Assembly (NCBI GenBank): GCA_002633005.1
Contig: NMRA01000174.1
Span: forward strand, 394,030 to 458,029
Direction: 5' to 3'
Source of the DNA: Phoronis australis
Lineage: Eukaryota > Phoronida > Phoronidae
Length of the DNA stretch: 64,000 nucleotides
In this document: positions 62,501 through 64,000 of the stretch, piece by piece
How the letters are laid out: every line of letters starts with the position of its first letter
Numbering within the stretch: the stretch's first letter is position 1
The notes under the pieces: model-generated
Told to the model about the DNA's origin: nothing
What the model saw: only the letters and a program-made list of their open reading frames with translations
Database searches by the model: none
Made by a program: the position numbers and the translations under genes

Positions 62501-62566
62501 ACGTCGCCTACAGTCTATGCTTGTCGTCGAAAGACTGGTCACAAACTCTTGTGCCAGATTGTCAAG
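53516..62566 (+). CDS. Secreted/membrane receptor: C-type lectin-like + 10 Sushi/CCP domains, 3-prime end outside window
   Basis: Exons: 53516-53530, 53868-53913, 54346-54508, 54802-55001, 55310-55489, 56369-56554, 56890-57078, 57998-58180, 58549-58734, 58955-59137, 59357-59536, 60035-60214, 61710-61943, 62426-62566. Frame is kept throughout, giving 755 residues so far. The signal peptide is MVTNLCLVYVATVLVTQISQG; the ATG was chosen because it is directly followed by a phase-0 donor GTAAGA, matching the paralogue's short first exon. The lectin-like domain (GWKKNGDYCFYF, TYWVGLKE, NNYICKK) lacks WND and both inner disulfide Cys. Ten CCP domains follow; nine lie on single exons, while the tenth is split. 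Exon 7 (56890-57078) uses a GC donor (GCAAGT). The last intron donor after 62566 is GTTTGTG, weak. No transmembrane exon is in the window. Confidence 0.85.
55848..56160. mobile_element. Family A MITE in receptor intron
   Basis: It opens ATTAAAGCCGCTATAAACC with CAAAAACAACTTTCG and closes AAGTTGTTTTCATC, then GCGGGTTTATCCTACACC, an inverted terminal match. Same family as the copies at 14.9, 43.1 and 61.1 kb. Confidence 0.65.
57773..57840. mobile_element. GGCGGCGC-type element, reverse orientation
   Basis: GGGCGGCGCAGCACT, then GGGGTTATAGCCACCCC, then CCCCCTATGGTGCGCC is the reverse complement of the unit at 40542 and 61497. It lies in the intron between Sushi exons 7 and 8 of the gene. Confidence 0.6.
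60391..60440. repeat. Hairpin with CTCTTTCG arms
   Basis: TTTCCGAAAGAGCGC and GCGCTCTTTCGAAAA face each other about 20 bp apart, related to the hairpin at 41793-41818. Confidence 0.55.
61149..61491. mobile_element. Family A MITE, best-preserved copy
   Basis: The left end, GAAGCGGCTACAAACCCGAG then AACTTTTGATTTAAACCAC, is mirrored at the right by GTGGTCTAAATCAAAAGTT then GGCGGGTTCATAGACACTTT. It is about 343 bp long with no reading frame and abuts the GGCGGCGC element at 61497. Confidence 0.75.
61497..61634. mobile_element. GGGCGGCGCA-ended short element, two internal units
   Basis: The termini are GGGCGGCGCA and its inverse TGCGCCGCCC. Inside are two tandem diverged units, each with a G-run, a GGGCTATAGCCCC- or GGGCTTTAGTCC-type palindrome and TTTTTCAG-GCT. 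Related fragments lie at 40542-40603 and 57773-57840. Confidence 0.65.
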
Positions 62567-64000
62567 GTTTGTGAACTACATTCATGTCCTCCCATATGCA
62601 AGTCCTAGATCCTATTTAAAGGGGGTAATAAACCTGAACGTCTGCTGACAAAGGCAATATTTGATATAGGCAACTTAACGTTTTAAACTCCCATCTCAAC
62701 GTGCTCTTTACTCAGAAGTGATTTCTCGGTTTGAGAAGAATTAACATTTCGTAATGTGATTGTGAAGTTTGCTTATCACGATGGGTTAGTTTCAGCCGCC
62801 TTAGCAGTATGTTTTTCAGGAGAATTCCAGGCGTTTCACTGTAATTGGTTTCACTTCAAGCAAAAGACAAGTACAAAATGTTTCAAGTGCAAACACAAGC
62901 GTGCGAGCAAAGCAGTTTTAACACCACAATAGGGCTCAGTGGCTCAATTATGCTTTGAAACGGGCATGGACTCAGAACTGGATGACTCAAAATCTGAGCC
63001 ATGTTATTAATTTCTACTTAAACATCTTTACGACTTTGGTTGCAAATGTGAAACCACCACAGCGCGGTATCTGCTTCCCTGGTGTCGTCATCAATAAATA
63101 TTTTTTCTCTTATTCATAATCATAATATATGACCTTTTATCGCCTACGTGCTTCTTGTTGTAATATCTGGAAACGTGACTTCGTGGAGCCACCTGGGGTT
63201 CCTGATTTTCCATCACACGTGAGTCAGTCGGACGTAAGTTACAATACATTATATTTCAATGGTTTGCCACGTCGTGAACACATCCACTAGCACAAGAAAC
63301 TACACCGCATTTATCCACCTTCACTCTTATCAGGCTTCTATTTAGAGTCAGCATGCGTGAATAATTGGCTGATAAGCCACCTCTGGAACTACTTTTGGCT
63401 GAATGGATGACCAGGCCATAAAATGATAATTAGCCAAGACCAGTTACTAATGAAACAAAGAATAATGTCGTACCATCACCTAGCCTTGGTGGAAAGCTGT
63501 ATACTGTATTGGCTCTAATAAACGCTTAGAAAAATTCATTTCACGGGGAGGGGATTCTTATTGTAGCCTACGGCAATTGAAACCCGGTTTCCCAAACGGG
63601 TAAAATCGGAAGCTAGGATTCATCAAATTTACGCTCTGTGACGTATTTTTAGCCTATGACAGTCTTTCTACAAAATTGTGGTGCATTGCTATGAACATCC
63701 GTTGTTAAATTACGATAATTTTTCAAAAAAATTGTGCTCATCACAGGGCGAAAACTTGCTGACTGATGCGTCGCTGAATCGCCATCGTCAATAGGAAAAC
63801 TTGAACTCTTGAATAAAAATATAGTTTCGACTCAACAAATTACCTGAAATCTTCCTTATGTTTTACAATTTTTAAAGTTCATGTGGAGTCCAGATTAATT
63901 GGAATTAAGTCCAACTCTGCGCTACCTCGTACCCCACAACAAGAGAAAAATCTCTGGATGAACACACATGTTGTTGTTACGTGACGTTTGTTTTGAAGTT
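62567..64000. other. Presumed intron of the plus-strand receptor gene; nothing recognised
   Basis: No further Sushi or transmembrane exon could be identified. A frame from the ATG at 63131 to a GTAAGT donor near 63235 is open but has no recognisable content. The gene is expected to continue to the right, since no stop codon follows the last Sushi exon in phase. Confidence 0.4.

Noticed and set aside
63131-63240. Open frame starting MTFYRLRASCC with a GTAAGT donor, a possible exon of the right-hand receptor gene or of another gene
   Set aside because: It has no acceptor upstream, no hydrophobic segment in this frame and no similarity to Sushi or receptor tails; chance is likely.
1-64000. CRISPR array, bacterial operon, prophage or integron
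   Set aside because: No regularly spaced repeats, Shine-Dalgarno-led ORF chains or prokaryotic genes; genes are intron-rich and animal.

Overview
The window is animal nuclear DNA. Genes are split by spliceosomal introns of roughly 0.2-2 kb, most coding exons are under 350 bp, A+T is high between genes, and LINE, SINE and inverted-repeat elements are dense. The families present (receptor SMAD, dynein regulatory complex EF-hand protein, hnRNP U, C-type lectin/Sushi receptors) fit an invertebrate metazoan, probably marine. I cannot fix the phylum. The assembly contains an N at 7823 and an 8-N gap at 19727-19734.

Layout. (1) 1-5855: first coding exon of a SMAD2/3 gene on the minus strand; the rest lies off the left edge. 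(2) 5856-13.6 kb: non-coding, with a broken Myb/SANT-like reading frame, a CR1/L2-type LINE tail and a tRNA-derived SINE. (3) 14.0-21.9 kb: complete six-exon EFCAB2/DRC8 gene (163 aa) on the minus strand. Its exon 2 is present twice in a 1.3 kb direct repeat flanking the N gap. (4) 22.5-35.4 kb: complete hnRNP U-family gene on the plus strand (about 857 aa: SAP, acidic, RS-like, SPRY, P-loop ATPase, RGG, Q/G/Y/N-rich tail). It is divergent from EFCAB2 across 636 bp, the same head-to-head neighbourhood I recall for HNRNPU and EFCAB2 in human. The exon carrying the Walker A loop is tandemly duplicated, with only 33 bp between the copies. (5) 36.1-39.4 kb: intergenic. (6) 39.4-50.6 kb: complete 12-exon type I receptor gene on the minus strand (signal peptide, C-type lectin domain, eight Sushi/CCP domains, one membrane span, 310-residue tail with one ITIM-like motif). 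(7) 53.5-62.6 kb: a divergent paralogue on the plus strand (signal peptide, C-type lectin domain, ten Sushi domains), continuing past the right edge.

Genes 3 and 4 share a bidirectional promoter region and encode a ciliary motility regulator and an RNA-binding/DNA-damage factor. Genes 6 and 7 form a head-to-head pair with matching early exon lengths and phases, so they look like an inverted duplication of one cell-surface recognition receptor. Their introns and surroundings are full of inverted-repeat elements, including an 874 bp foldback inside a lectin intron. All exon boundaries were read by eye from splice sites, reading frame and family knowledge; no alignment or transcript data were available.
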